A DNA stretch of 64,000 bases from JAVBLK01 sp031553565 (GCA_031553565.1 JAVBLK010000019.1:114071-178070), one strand, 5' to 3'; positions 53,881 to 63,142 are shown, numbered from the stretch's first letter. Notes: generated by a model from the sequence alone, not told the origin. Made by a program: numbers and translations.

Positions 53881-54015
53881 CATCCTGAGCAAAGCGAAGG
53901 ATCTTAAGGCAACGGTGTTCTTAAATTACAAGATTCTTCACTGCGTTCAGAATGACAAGATTTTTCACTGCGTTCAGAAATGACAAGATTCTTCACTGCG
54001 TTCAGAATTACAAGG
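53881..54015. repeat. Short tandem repeats of the TTCACTGCGTTCAGAAT type
   Basis: Three direct units of 27-28 bp (53928-53954, 53955-53982, 53983-54009), each ACAAGATTCTTCACTGCGTTCAGAAT with small variants. Upstream, CATCCTGAGCAAAGCGAAGG (53881-53900) is an inverted relative of the same unit, so hairpins can form. The gap 53811-54174 has no gene. Confidence 0.85.
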
Positions 54016-54088
54016 CGTTAAAACCTTTAGACGGCTTTCCGAACCTACCGGCTTTAGTCGGTAGTGGTTCAGTGAACTGAAAAAAATA

Positions 54089-54110
54089 GCCTCATTTAAT
54101 CAGCGTTTAC
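54089..54110. repeat. Family A end fragment
   Basis: CCTCATTTAATCAGCGTTTAC followed by TTAG matches the right end of family A elements; the rest of the element is absent. Confidence 0.6.
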
Positions 54111-54142
54111 TTAGGTCAACCGCTAAAAAGAAAACGTGAAAA

Positions 54143-54169
54143 AAACACGGAACAGCAAATTCCGTGTTT
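54143..54169 (-). terminator. Terminator of tRNA-Arg(CCG)
   Basis: Stem AAACACGGAA with TTCCGTGTTT plus A/T runs on both sides, immediately downstream of the reverse-strand tRNA. Confidence 0.85.
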
Positions 54170-54174
54170 TTTAT

Positions 54175-54251
54175 TGGTGTACCCGGGAGGATTTGAACCT
54201 CTGACCTTCGGAGTCGGAGTCCGATGCTCTATCCAGCTGAGCTACGAGTAC
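54175..54251 (-). tRNA. tRNA-Arg (anticodon CCG)
   Basis: On the reverse strand: acceptor GTACTCG with CGGGTAC, anticodon arm TCGGA-CTCCGAC-TCCGA, T loop GTTCAAA, discriminator A and encoded CCA. Confidence 0.95.
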
Positions 54252-54321
54252 GTATTTGATGGTGTGATGCCTTTTCTATTATATAGATTTCCCCGAAAAA
54301 GTCAAACAAAGCCAAAAGATT

Positions 54322-54350
54322 TTGTCTTTTTTTATGCGTTATGCTATAAT
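54322..54350 (+). promoter_or_regulatory. Promoter of the M20 amidohydrolase gene, near-leaderless
   Basis: TTGTCT at 54322-54327, 17-bp spacer, TATAAT at 54345-54350 (extended TGC). The ATG at 54359 is 8 nt after the -10 box and has no ribosome site. Confidence 0.6.
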
Positions 54351-54358
54351 CAACTGAT

Positions 54359-55480
54359 ATGGTCGTATCGAGTGACATTGAAGCGCTTTTGCCGCAGCTT
54401 ATCCTGCACCGCAGGGGGCTGCACCGTATTGCCGAGCTTTCGGAAAAGGAATTCCGGACGCAGAGTTATATTGCGGCGGCGCTGGATTCACTGAAGATCA
54501 AGTATAAAAAACACGGGACCGGCATTGTTTGCGATATACGCGGGAAAAGCCACAAAAGGCTGATCGCTCTGCGCGCCGATATGGACGCACTTGGAATATC
54601 CGAGGAAAACGAGGCCGCATACAGATCCGTGACCGACGGGGTAATGCACGCCTGCGGCCACGACGGGCATATGGCGATGCTGCTGTGCGCGGCAAAGTAT
54701 TTTACCTTGAACGCGCCGGATTTTGATCTGAGGCTGATCTTTCAGCCTGCCGAGGAGGGCGCGGGCGGCGCGGAAAAGCTGATCGCAGCGGGCGTTTTGC
54801 ACGGCGTACACGAGATATACGCGCTGCATTTAAAGCCGTCGCTGCCGGTTGGCACGATCGCGGTCTCGCCCGGCGCGGTGATGGCGGGCGTGGTCGAGTT
54901 CGACATAAGCTTTGCCGGCGTATCTGCGCATTGCGCGGAAAAGCAAAACGGCGTTGACGCGCTAATGGCGGGCGCGCTGTTTGTTACGGGCGCACGGGAT
55001 GTTTTATCGCCGTATCGCCACAACAGTTTGTTCCATGTCGGGGCGGCGCAGGGCGGGACAGTCCGTAACGCGGTCGCGGCAGACATGAGGCTTCTTTGCA
55101 CGCTTAGGTTTTTTGATCCGGTAATGCGTGAGGAAATAATGCAGAAGCTGTCGCTGCTGCTGGAAGACATCAGGAGGGAGACCGGCGCCGAAAGCCGTGT
55201 AACCGTATCCGCGGTATATCCGCCGCTTCGTAACGACGGCGACGCGGTGAATTATGTAAGGCACTGCGTACCGGGGCTTATTGACGCCGCGCCCGAATAC
55301 ACCGCCGAGGATTTTTCGGAATACCTGCTTAAGGTCAAGGGCTGCTTTGCATGGCTGGGGACGTACGGCGGCGGCGAGATGAAAAAGCTGCATAACGGCA
55401 GGTTCGACTTTGACGAAAATGCGCTGCTGTACGGAATGCAGTATTATAAACAGATATTGATTAGCGATGCAAAACAATAA
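54359..55480 (+). CDS. M20-family amidohydrolase
   Basis: 373 residues, a zinc- or manganese-dependent amidohydrolase of the group that includes aminoacylases, N-acetyl-DAP deacetylases and indole-acetyl-amino-acid hydrolases. RADMDALGISE near residue 74, VMHACGHDGHMAML near 95 (metal-binding Cys and His), PAEEGAGGAE near 130 and LHLKPSLPVGT near 158 are visible. The substrate cannot be chosen from sequence. A role in DAP synthesis is not required because ddh is present. Confidence 0.9.
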   Translation: MVVSSDIEALLPQLILHRRGLHRIAELSEKEFRTQSYIAAALDSLKIKYKKHGTGIVCDIRGKSHKRLIALRADMDALGISEENEAAYRSVTDGVMHACGHDGHMAMLLCAAKYFTLNAPDFDLRLIFQPAEEGAGGAEKLIAAGVLHGVHEIYALHLKPSLPVGTIAVSPGAVMAGVVEFDISFAGVSAHCAEKQNGVDALMAGALFVTGARDVLSPYRHNSLFHVGAAQGGTVRNAVAADMRLLCTLRFFDPVMREEIMQKLSLLLEDIRRETGAESRVTVSAVYPPLRNDGDAVNYVRHCVPGLIDAAPEYTAEDFSEYLLKVKGCFAWLGTYGGGEMKKLHNGRFDFDENALLYGMQYYKQILISDAKQ

Positions 55481-55523
55481 TATAAACAAAAGCGAATAAT
55501 TTTTGGAGCATTAGGAAATTTAA

Positions 55524-56690
55524 ATGGCAGAAGAAGTAAAAAATGATATCGTCATATCGGCCGGCGGCGTTCCGGACGCGGCGCACATCGGGACGCGGTG
55601 GCAGGTAATAAGATTCCTGATCACAAAGCGTTTCGGGCTGATGGTAAAGACCAATATCTGGATGCTTATTTTCGCGTTGCCGGCTGTTGCGGTATTGGTC
55701 ATTTATATGTACAAAACGTCGAGCGCGATAATATATCTGCCCTTTTCATCCAACGCAGGCGGGGGCTTGCCGTACTTTAACGACGTTATCCGGTTGATGC
55801 ACGAATTGACCTTTAAGAATTACTTTATCATGGCGCTGCTGCTTATACCGTCTCTTGCGATAGCGGGCATGGGCTTTGCCGGCGGCATACGGATAATGAA
55901 CCTTTTGGCCTCCGGCGAGGAGATCATAAAGATCAGGCCGGATTTTTTCAAGGGCGTAAAACAAAATTTCTGGCGGGCGATGCTGTGCATGCTGATCGTA
56001 GGCATTTTTCTGGCGGCTGTAATCATATGCTTTTTCTGGCTGCCGGCCGCAACCGCTGCTTTCTGGCCGTATTTTCTGACTGTGCTGTCGTTTATCCTGC
56101 TTGCCGCCGCGCTGATTTTCGCAATGTTTTTCCTTTCAATAAGCGACGTCAAGGGTTTAAAAGCGGGCGCAGCGTTTAAAAACAGCTTAAGGCTTTCTGT
56201 AAAATATCTGCCGCAGAATATTATTTTCGCGGTAATAAGCCTGCTGCCCATGGCTTTGTTCGCAATGCTTGCAGGGAACCAGACGCTTTTGATCTTCGGC
56301 GTATTCATTGCGGCACTCTTAGGGCTTTCCTTTATAACGGTCATATTTTCGGCGCATACGGGATATGTGTTTGCCCGCGAGGGTATGGCTGACGGTGAGG
56401 CAATAGCCGCCGTGAAGGAAAAAGAAGAGGAAAGGCGCAGAGAAAAAGCCGCTGAAGAGGATAGGAATCCCGGTATCACCGGCGTCAGCCTGAAAGACAT
56501 CAGGAGCATTGACGACGGCGGTAGGATTACGCCCCTTTCGGCAGATTATTCGCGAAACGAGCTAAACGCATATATAAAAACCAGGGGAGAGCTTACAAGC
56601 GGCAGGGCAATGCAAAAGGCGGTAAAAACTGAGCACAGCAGGCAGCATCCGCAGGGCGGCAAGAAAAACAACAAGAAAAAGAAACGCTAG
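55524..56690 (+). CDS. Multi-pass membrane protein with charged C-terminal tail
   Basis: 388 residues. Six hydrophobic segments lie between about 40 and 285, and the last 100 residues are hydrophilic, ending in a Lys-rich GGKKNNKKKKR tail. The block FFKGVKQNFWRAM after the third segment resembles the DUF624 (YesL) family, but the match is weak. The start ATG follows 41 bp after the amidohydrolase gene; GGAGC lies upstream. Confidence 0.65.
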   Translation: MAEEVKNDIVISAGGVPDAAHIGTRWQVIRFLITKRFGLMVKTNIWMLIFALPAVAVLVIYMYKTSSAIIYLPFSSNAGGGLPYFNDVIRLMHELTFKNYFIMALLLIPSLAIAGMGFAGGIRIMNLLASGEEIIKIRPDFFKGVKQNFWRAMLCMLIVGIFLAAVIICFFWLPAATAAFWPYFLTVLSFILLAAALIFAMFFLSISDVKGLKAGAAFKNSLRLSVKYLPQNIIFAVISLLPMALFAMLAGNQTLLIFGVFIAALLGLSFITVIFSAHTGYVFAREGMADGEAIAAVKEKEEERRREKAAEEDRNPGITGVSLKDIRSIDDGGRITPLSADYSRNELNAYIKTRGELTSGRAMQKAVKTEHSRQHPQGGKKNNKKKKR

Positions 56691-56718
56691 ATATTGTTAT
56701 GGAACCGATAAAATTTAA

Positions 56719-56786
56719 GGAACCGCTGAATAATTCGATATAATTTATAGCCGCGTCTTTTTCGGATGAGAACGTCTTCTTTTTAG
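56719..56786. repeat. Family A element, truncated left half
   Basis: GGAACCGCTGAATAATTCG and the next blocks match the copy at 30370 for about 68 bp and then stop; no right end follows. It sits in the 148-bp gap before the TPR gene. Confidence 0.75.
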
Positions 56787-56838
56787 TACAGGCCGCCTTG
56801 TCCGTAAATCGGTATCATTGCATTAAAGGATTGCAAAT

Positions 56839-58557
56839 TTGAATAAATATAATACAGTGAAAAAGAATATAATCGAATTCAAGCGCGACGGCGACTTCTA
56901 TTTCGAGCGTGCAGAGAAGTTTTTGCTTAAGGGCGATTACCTTTCCGCGCTGGAAAATATGCGTAAGGCGCGGCGGCTTATGCCGGAGGAGCCGTATTTT
57001 GCATTCCGCATGGCGCGGATATACGGCGAGATGGGGCTGCCCGCTGCCGCTAACGATATATACTTCCGGCTCATTACACAGAAAAAGTGCGTGATGGAGA
57101 GTTATTTCGGCCTTACCCAGAACTTTATGGAGGACGATAATCTGGAGGTCGCGTACCATTATTTAAAGTGCGCGTACGACCGCCGCGGGGGCGCGGACGG
57201 CGACCTTTTCAACGAAGCCGAAATGATGGACATGGATATCGACGACCTGTACGATATCATCGAGGAGCTGGAGGACAGGACCTTTGATCTGGACAACAGT
57301 AAGGGATTGAAGTTGGTTTACGACCGCGACATCTACCAAAAGAAAATACTGCTTTCTGCCAACAATCTGATGGGACGGCAGGAATTTGACAAAGCGCTTA
57401 CTACGTTTGCAGTGATAAAACCCGACAGCAATTTTTACAACGAGGCGCTGAACGGTATCACGCTGTGCCATTATCTTGCAAAAAACTATGTGTGTGCCGA
57501 GGCTGTGGCGAAGGAGGCCGAAAGGCTGTATCCTGACGACGCGTATATGCTGTGCAACCGGCTGCTGCTTGCGGATAAAATGCGCAGCAAGGCCGAAACC
57601 GAAAAGTATTTAAGCGCGCTGCTGGCGAAAAATGATCTTACCGACAATGAACGCTATCGCGCTGCTATGGTTTTTTGCGAAACGGACAGGCACGGTTACG
57701 CGGCGGAAGCCTTGGAAAAGCTCTTGGAGGAAACGCCGTATGATCCGCAGGTACTGCTGCTGTGCGCTCAGGCGCAGTATAACGGCGGCAACCTGACCCG
57801 TGCGGCCGCGCTGTGCCGGATCATGATAAAGGCCGATGAGGACGACAGCATTGCGCGGTATTATCTGAAGCTGTTTACCGAGGGCCCGAAAAGGAAGGTT
57901 TCATATGCCTGTCAGGTGCCGCAAAAGGAAATCGTTAGGCGGCTGAATATACTTACCGCGGCGGCAAAGCCCGATCCGTCGGGGCTTTGCAGCCTTATCG
58001 AAACTGATAACGAGTTTTTCCGGCTGGTAAAATGGTGCATGACGCTTGACGATATAGCGTTCCAGACGTTTATATTCGGCGCGTGCTGCGGCTCGGGAAG
58101 CCCCAAAATACGCGAATATATCGACGGGCTGCTGTTGTCGTCCGAGGTCAATACGCTGCTGAAAAAACAGCTGCTTATAAAAGTCCTGAGTAAGACCGAG
58201 GGGCAGCGCACTATACATTTGACGGCTGACGATATATTGTTGTCGGCCCGGTACAACGCGCCTAAAAAGCTGAACGAATTTCCCGCGTGCTTTATTGAGA
58301 GCTATATAAACGTATTCGCGACCCTGGCACTGATGGAAAAGGGCTTCGAGGTCAAGCTGAACTCGGTCGTAAGGGAATTCTTAAAATGCGCGGAGGCTGA
58401 AAAAGATACGCTAAAAGACAGCAAAGCGCTGTCGGCGGTCATAGGCGTGATGTACGGCGGCAAAAGGCTTTTTACGAACCGCGGAATAATTTGCGAGATC
58501 TTCAATACCAACCTGACGACCTTGCGCGCATATATGAAAAAATTAGGGCTGAGATAA
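56839..58557 (+). CDS. TPR-repeat protein
   Basis: 572 residues, TTG start with AAAGGA 8 nt upstream. The N-terminal 120 residues contain two clear tetratricopeptide units (KFLLKGDYLSALENMRKARRLMP is the first) and further units occur at about 175-345. The C-terminal third is helical and not recognised. A very acidic stretch MMDMDIDDLYDIIEELED lies near residue 130. It is cytoplasmic and presumably a scaffold for protein contacts. It is followed at 107 bp by a HEAT-like gene. Confidence 0.75.
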   Translation: MNKYNTVKKNIIEFKRDGDFYFERAEKFLLKGDYLSALENMRKARRLMPEEPYFAFRMARIYGEMGLPAAANDIYFRLITQKKCVMESYFGLTQNFMEDDNLEVAYHYLKCAYDRRGGADGDLFNEAEMMDMDIDDLYDIIEELEDRTFDLDNSKGLKLVYDRDIYQKKILLSANNLMGRQEFDKALTTFAVIKPDSNFYNEALNGITLCHYLAKNYVCAEAVAKEAERLYPDDAYMLCNRLLLADKMRSKAETEKYLSALLAKNDLTDNERYRAAMVFCETDRHGYAAEALEKLLEETPYDPQVLLLCAQAQYNGGNLTRAAALCRIMIKADEDDSIARYYLKLFTEGPKRKVSYACQVPQKEIVRRLNILTAAAKPDPSGLCSLIETDNEFFRLVKWCMTLDDIAFQTFIFGACCGSGSPKIREYIDGLLLSSEVNTLLKKQLLIKVLSKTEGQRTIHLTADDILLSARYNAPKKLNEFPACFIESYINVFATLALMEKGFEVKLNSVVREFLKCAEAEKDTLKDSKALSAVIGVMYGGKRLFTNRGIICEIFNTNLTTLRAYMKKLGLR

Positions 58558-58663
58558 TTTAATTTGACCGGGTTCTGCCCGCACTTTTGTTTTAGCCGGA
58601 TGTTTTTCTTTTTTTGATGTTTACCGGCGCCATCTTTAAAGGAAACGTCCGCGAAGGAGTCAA

Positions 58664-59488
58664 GTGGACAAGCTTATTGATTTCGACGCGCTTTTTTCAG
58701 AATATCTGAATAAGTGGTACGCCGAAAATAAAGATAAATATACCGATTTCGGCCTTTTAGAGGAGGCCGCGGCAGGCGTTTACGATGCGTGGGCGGCAAT
58801 GCCGCTTAAGCAGCTTTCAGGACATTCGCCTAAAAGCTATTTTGAAATGCTGACCGAGCCAAAGGTACTTATCGGCCTCACCGTAAGATATGTTATGGCG
58901 GATATGTCGCCGCCGATACTTTTATGCGACCGTATAGCCGCCACGAAGGAGACCCAGCCGCTGCTGGTACGGATATTAGAGCTGAACGAGAACCGCGAGC
59001 TTACCGAGATGGCGGCGGACATTCTGACCGAGATGGACAGCAGGGCGGCCTTTCCCGTATACACGGAGTGGCTGTTTACTGAAGGGACAAGCCCGGAACT
59101 GGTCACGCTTGCCGTAAGGAAGCTTTCCGCGGATACGGACGCCGCCGCGCCGCTTATCCTTAAAAGGCTGGACGCCGCTCAGCCGCCCCTTGCGGTCCTT
59201 AAGAATATTGCCGATGTTTTGGCGCATTATAACAAGGACGGCAGGATCTACGATATTCTCGTCAGGCTGTTCAACGAGGGCGGGGATCACGCGCTTTATG
59301 CGTCTTACCTTGCGGCGTACGGCGATAAGCGCGCGCTGCCGCTGCTGACCGGATACGGGAGCAGGCCGACGATAAACTATCACCAATACGTCGAGATACG
59401 GAACGCTGTCGAGGCCTTGGGCGGCGAGCTTGTAAACGCTAAGGATTTTAAAAACGACAAATATTATAAGGCTTTAAAAGAAGACTGA
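58664..59488 (+). CDS. HEAT-repeat-like alpha-solenoid protein
   Basis: 274 residues, GTG start with AAGGAG upstream. Regular pairs of amphipathic helices run through the whole protein (for example PLLVRILELNENRELTEMAA and PVYTEWLFTEG... blocks), as in HEAT-like solenoids. No catalytic motif is seen. It lies between a TPR protein and an HD-domain protein, which suggests an operon of partner proteins of unknown purpose. Confidence 0.68.
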   Translation: MDKLIDFDALFSEYLNKWYAENKDKYTDFGLLEEAAAGVYDAWAAMPLKQLSGHSPKSYFEMLTEPKVLIGLTVRYVMADMSPPILLCDRIAATKETQPLLVRILELNENRELTEMAADILTEMDSRAAFPVYTEWLFTEGTSPELVTLAVRKLSADTDAAAPLILKRLDAAQPPLAVLKNIADVLAHYNKDGRIYDILVRLFNEGGDHALYASYLAAYGDKRALPLLTGYGSRPTINYHQYVEIRNAVEALGGELVNAKDFKNDKYYKALKED

Positions 59489-59546
59489 CGGCGGAGGCGG
59501 CAAGCTTTGACGAATTCCGCCTCGCATAAAAGGATAAAAACATACG

Positions 59547-60281
59547 ATGCCAAAGAAACTTATTACGTTTGAGGACATCAAAAAGAGTGAGAAGGTGCTG
59601 TCCCTGGTGACCGCCGCCAACAAATATCTGGAGGTCAAGGGATATAACGAGCACGGCTTACGGCACGTAGGCTATGTCAGCAAAACGACGTCCAACATCC
59701 TCAAGGAATTAGGCTATGACCAGCGCACGGCCGAATTAGGGGCAATTGCGGGCTGGATGCACGATATCGGTAACAGCGTCAACCGGATCTATCACGGGAT
59801 AACGGGCGCAACCATCACTTACGAGATACTGGATAAAATGGGTATGCCGTACGACGAGATCAGCACCGTTATGATGGCGATAGGCAACCACGAGGAGGAA
59901 TACGGCACTCCTGTCAATCCTGTGTCTGCCGCGCTGATCATAGCGGACAAGAGCGACGCGCACCGCACAAGGGTCAGGGCAGAGCGTACCGACGGCAACA
60001 TCCATGCGCGCGTCAACCTTGCGATCAAGAAAAACTTTGTCGTCATAGATAACGTTAAACACATTGTGCGCCTTGTCATATTTATGGACGATTCGTCCTC
60101 GATCATGGATTTTCTGCAGATCTATCTGAGCCGTATGGTGCTGTGCGAAAAGGCCGCTACATTTTTGGACTGCTCGTTTGAATTAGTCATAAACGATCTT
60201 ATCATCAATAACCATAAGTCGCCTAAAGCGCCTACATCGCTGAAATTAGAAAAGACGGAGACCAACGTCAGCGAGGAATAA
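59547..60281 (+). CDS. HD-domain phosphohydrolase
   Basis: 244 residues. The metal-binding signature of the HD superfamily is complete: histidine in LRHVGYV near residue 36, HD in WMHDIGN near 73, histidine in GNHEEEYG near 113, and the aspartate in IADKSDAHRTR near 135. The remaining C-terminal 100 residues are not assigned. Such enzymes hydrolyse nucleotides or cyclic dinucleotides, but the substrate here is unknown. Confidence 0.87.
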   Translation: MPKKLITFEDIKKSEKVLSLVTAANKYLEVKGYNEHGLRHVGYVSKTTSNILKELGYDQRTAELGAIAGWMHDIGNSVNRIYHGITGATITYEILDKMGMPYDEISTVMMAIGNHEEEYGTPVNPVSAALIIADKSDAHRTRVRAERTDGNIHARVNLAIKKNFVVIDNVKHIVRLVIFMDDSSSIMDFLQIYLSRMVLCEKAATFLDCSFELVINDLIINNHKSPKAPTSLKLEKTETNVSEE

Positions 60282-60326
60282 TGCCTTTCGGGCATTTTAC
60301 CGCAATTCATTTCATAAATATATTTT

Positions 60327-61418
60327 ATGAAAGATGCGGTTAAGACCGGGCTGTTTTTGACGGGGACTATTATCGGGGCGGGGTTTGCCTCGGGCAGGGA
60401 GCTGGTCTCTTTTTTCGGCGGGTTCGGCTGGTGGGCGATCGCCGCCTGCGCGCTTTGCGGCGCGCTTTTTATTTTCGGCTTCATATTGTTTATGCTGATC
60501 GGAAAGCGCGTACAGCCGGAAAAGGTCGAGGATGTAAACGCCGCAATTTTCGGCAGGTTTTCTTTCATCGCGGATATACTGGTGCTGCTGAGCCTTATCC
60601 TTTCCGGCGCAACGATGCTTTCGGGCGGCGGCGCGCTGTTTTATGAGGCGTTCGGCATATCCTTTAAAATACCGTGGGTATCGGTCGCGACATGTGTTGT
60701 CGTCTATTTCTGCATATTGACCGGCATAAAGGGGCTGGTCAAAATCAACTCGTACCTTATGCCCGTCACAATGGCGGTGCTGCTGGCGATCTCGGCCATA
60801 ACGCTTGTTCAGAATCCTGGCGCGCAGGTTACGTCAGGCGGCGGCGCGGCGCTGGGCTTGTGGGCGGCGGTAACGTATGTCAGCATGAACTTTATGCAGA
60901 GCTTCGGCGTGATCGGCGGCGCGGCAAAAACAATGGACGTTAAAGCGATAAAGCGCGGCAGTATTGCCGGCGGCGCGATGCTTTGCATAGTTATGGCCGT
61001 TATGCTTTCCGCCGTGTTATCCGCCGGCGGCGACGCTATGGCCGCCGCTATGCCGTCGATCTATCTTGCCTTAAGGGTCGGCGGCGTCCTGTCTGTAATT
61101 GCGGCGGCAGCCATATGGCTGGCGCTTATAACCTCTCTTTTGTCGTCGGCTTTTACGCTGTCCGAATGGCTGAACAGCTTTTTAAAGTGCCGCTGGCTGT
61201 CGATACTGTGCGTCCTGATCATTTGCCTTGTGGTCAGCATGCTGGGCTTTTCCAGGATCATCAGCATCTTTTTCCCGATACAGGGCGCGATAGGAGTGAT
61301 CTATATAACAGGCGCGGCAATATACTATTTCAGAAGGCCAAAAGCTGCAGCCGTCAAGGAGAAAAGCAAGCGGCGGCGCGGTAAAGGCGTTGATACCAAA
61401 ACCGGCGCCGCCGTTTAA
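60327..61418 (+). CDS. YkvI-type membrane transporter
   Basis: 363 residues with about ten transmembrane helices. The opening block GTIIGAGFASGRELVSFF is typical of the YkvI family, which has an APC/LeuT-like fold and unknown substrate. The C-terminus is a basic tail. It follows the HD gene by 45 bp; a small hairpin (ATGCC-TTTC-GGGCAT) lies between. Confidence 0.85.
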   Translation: MKDAVKTGLFLTGTIIGAGFASGRELVSFFGGFGWWAIAACALCGALFIFGFILFMLIGKRVQPEKVEDVNAAIFGRFSFIADILVLLSLILSGATMLSGGGALFYEAFGISFKIPWVSVATCVVVYFCILTGIKGLVKINSYLMPVTMAVLLAISAITLVQNPGAQVTSGGGAALGLWAAVTYVSMNFMQSFGVIGGAAKTMDVKAIKRGSIAGGAMLCIVMAVMLSAVLSAGGDAMAAAMPSIYLALRVGGVLSVIAAAAIWLALITSLLSSAFTLSEWLNSFLKCRWLSILCVLIICLVVSMLGFSRIISIFFPIQGAIGVIYITGAAIYYFRRPKAAAVKEKSKRRRGKGVDTKTGAAV

Positions 61419-61444
61419 TGTATGGTCATATGACTGAATCTTAT

Positions 61445-61485
61445 GTAAACGCTGAAAATTTAAGAGTAATTTATTCAGCGTTTAC
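61445..61485. repeat. Minimal family A derivative (41 bp)
   Basis: Only the ends remain: GTAAACGCTGAA and TTATTCAGCGTTTAC, separated by 14 bp, with TTAT on the left and TTAG on the right. The hairpin may also act as a terminator between the converging genes. Confidence 0.65.
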
Positions 61486-61515
61486 TTAGCAGTTAAATTG
61501 CCGGTATTTGCCGCC

Positions 61516-62361
61516 CTAAATTTTCCCGCGTTTTTTGTTGATCCGCTTTTCCAGGAAAGAAACGCCAAGGTACATAAGGGTAGCCAATACGCACAATATA
61601 ACTATCGAGGTCATTACAAGGTCCAGCTTGAAAATCATGCCGCCCTGATTGATCAGCCAGCCCAAGCCCGCGCGCGAGGCGATGTATTCGCCCATGATCG
61701 TGCCGACCCAAGCCAGCCCGACGTTTATTTTAAGCGCGGAAATTATGTCCGGGAAGGCGTTGGGCAGTATCAGCTTAAAGAGTATCTGCGGCTTGCTTGC
61801 GCCCATAGAGCGCATAAGGAGTATCTTGTCCTTGTCGCAGCTTAAAAAGCCGTTCAATATCGACAGCACCGTTACCACCACCGATATCAGCACCGCCATC
61901 ACAATGATCGATTGCGGGCCTATGCCGACCCAGACGATGATTATCGGCCCTAACGCGATCTTCGGCAGACTGTTCAGTACGACGATATAAGGGTCGAGGA
62001 CTTTTCGTATGCTCTCTGACCACCACAAAACAACGGCAATGATCACACCCAGGACCGTGGCGGCGATAAATCCTATCACACATTCGTAAAGCGATGTAAA
62101 AATATGCGTGTACAGTGAGCCGTCGGCGGAAAGCTCCTTGATAGTCAGTATTATACGGCTGGGCGAGCTGATCAAAAACGAGTCCAGCCATCCGAGCCGG
62201 GTTGCAAGCTCCCATATGCCCAGGATAAATAAAAGCAAACCGATCTGTATGGAAAGGATAACCGCTTTTTTCGTTCTTTGCTTACGTAAGAATCCGGCGT
62301 GTTCAATGCTGTAAAGCGTGACAGCGCGCTTTTGTTTTGTTTCTTTACCGCTATTCTTCAT
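61516..62361 (-). CDS. ABC transporter permease (NitT/TauT/SsuC family)
   Basis: 281 residues from the ATG at 62361, chosen because GGAAGGAAC lies upstream and it overlaps the ATPase gene by 11 bp; a longer frame extends into that gene. Six or so transmembrane helices. The EAA loop (MRSMGASKPQILFKLILPNAFPDI) that docks the ATPase is clear near residue 180. Typical substrates of the family are taurine, sulfonates, nitrate, or thiamine precursors; none can be chosen here. Confidence 0.9.
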   Translation of the reverse strand: MKNSGKETKQKRAVTLYSIEHAGFLRKQRTKKAVILSIQIGLLLFILGIWELATRLGWLDSFLISSPSRIILTIKELSADGSLYTHIFTSLYECVIGFIAATVLGVIIAVVLWWSESIRKVLDPYIVVLNSLPKIALGPIIIVWVGIGPQSIIVMAVLISVVVTVLSILNGFLSCDKDKILLMRSMGASKPQILFKLILPNAFPDIISALKINVGLAWVGTIMGEYIASRAGLGWLINQGGMIFKLDLVMTSIVILCVLATLMYLGVSFLEKRINKKRGKI

Positions 62362-63115
62362 CTGTTTTAAGTTCCTTCCAAATTTTATCGAACCAGTCGC
62401 GGAATTCATTGCCCTCGCGCCGTTTTAACGGGCTTCCGTATTTTTGCAGCTCCGGCGTGTACATCTGTTTCAGCTCTGCGGGGCGCGCGGTAAGTACCGC
62501 TATCCGGTCGGAGAGGCTGATCGCCTCTGAAATATCATGAGTGACCAGCACTGCGGTCTTTTTTTCGGATTTGATTATGCTGTGGACGTCGTCGCATACG
62601 GAGAGGCGCGTCTGATAGTCCAGCGCGGAAAAGGGCTCGTCAAGTAAAAGGATCTGCGGACTGGTGGCCAAAGTCCTGATGAGGGCGACCCTTTGCCGCA
62701 TTCCGCCGGATAATTGCGACGGGTAATGCTTTTTAAAATCCCTAAGCCCGTACTTATCCAAGAGGCCGTCCACATACGCCTCCGTTTCCGGCGTTATCTT
62801 TTTTTGGATCTCCAGCCCCAGCATCACGTTGTCGCGGATATTGCGCCACTCGAAAAGGTGGTCGCGCTGCAGCATGTAGCCGACTTCCGCCGAAGTGCCC
62901 TTTACCGGATTTCCGTTAATGTATATCTGGCCGGAGCTTAACGGCATCAGGCCGGAGATAAGCGACAATACCGTGGTCTTGCCGCAGCCCGAGGGGCCGA
63001 CGATCGAAAAAAATTCGCCGTCCTTAATATCGAATGTCAGGTTTTTTATAGCCAGCGTTTCGCCGTCCTTGGAATGATAGATCAGCGAAACCGCATCAAG
63101 TTTAAGAATGCACAA
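62351..63115 (-). CDS. ABC transporter ATP-binding protein (NitT/TauT/SsuB family)
   Basis: 254 residues. Walker A GPSGCGKTT near residue 40, Q-loop with MLQRDHLFEWRN, signature LSGGMRQRVAL, Walker B LLLDEPFSALD and the switch histidine VLVTHDISEA are complete. The start is TTG at 63115, supported by GAGGAG 9 nt upstream. It is first in a two-gene operon with the permease. No substrate-binding protein gene is adjacent on either side. Confidence 0.92.
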   Translation of the reverse strand: MCILKLDAVSLIYHSKDGETLAIKNLTFDIKDGEFFSIVGPSGCGKTTVLSLISGLMPLSSGQIYINGNPVKGTSAEVGYMLQRDHLFEWRNIRDNVMLGLEIQKKITPETEAYVDGLLDKYGLRDFKKHYPSQLSGGMRQRVALIRTLATSPQILLLDEPFSALDYQTRLSVCDDVHSIIKSEKKTAVLVTHDISEAISLSDRIAVLTARPAELKQMYTPELQKYGSPLKRREGNEFRDWFDKIWKELKTDEE

Positions 63116-63142
63116 TTTTACTGTCTCCTCTTAAGTTTGTTA

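Noticed and set aside
53881..54015. CRISPR array
   Set aside because: The units are directly adjacent with no spacers, only three occur, and no cas gene is near.
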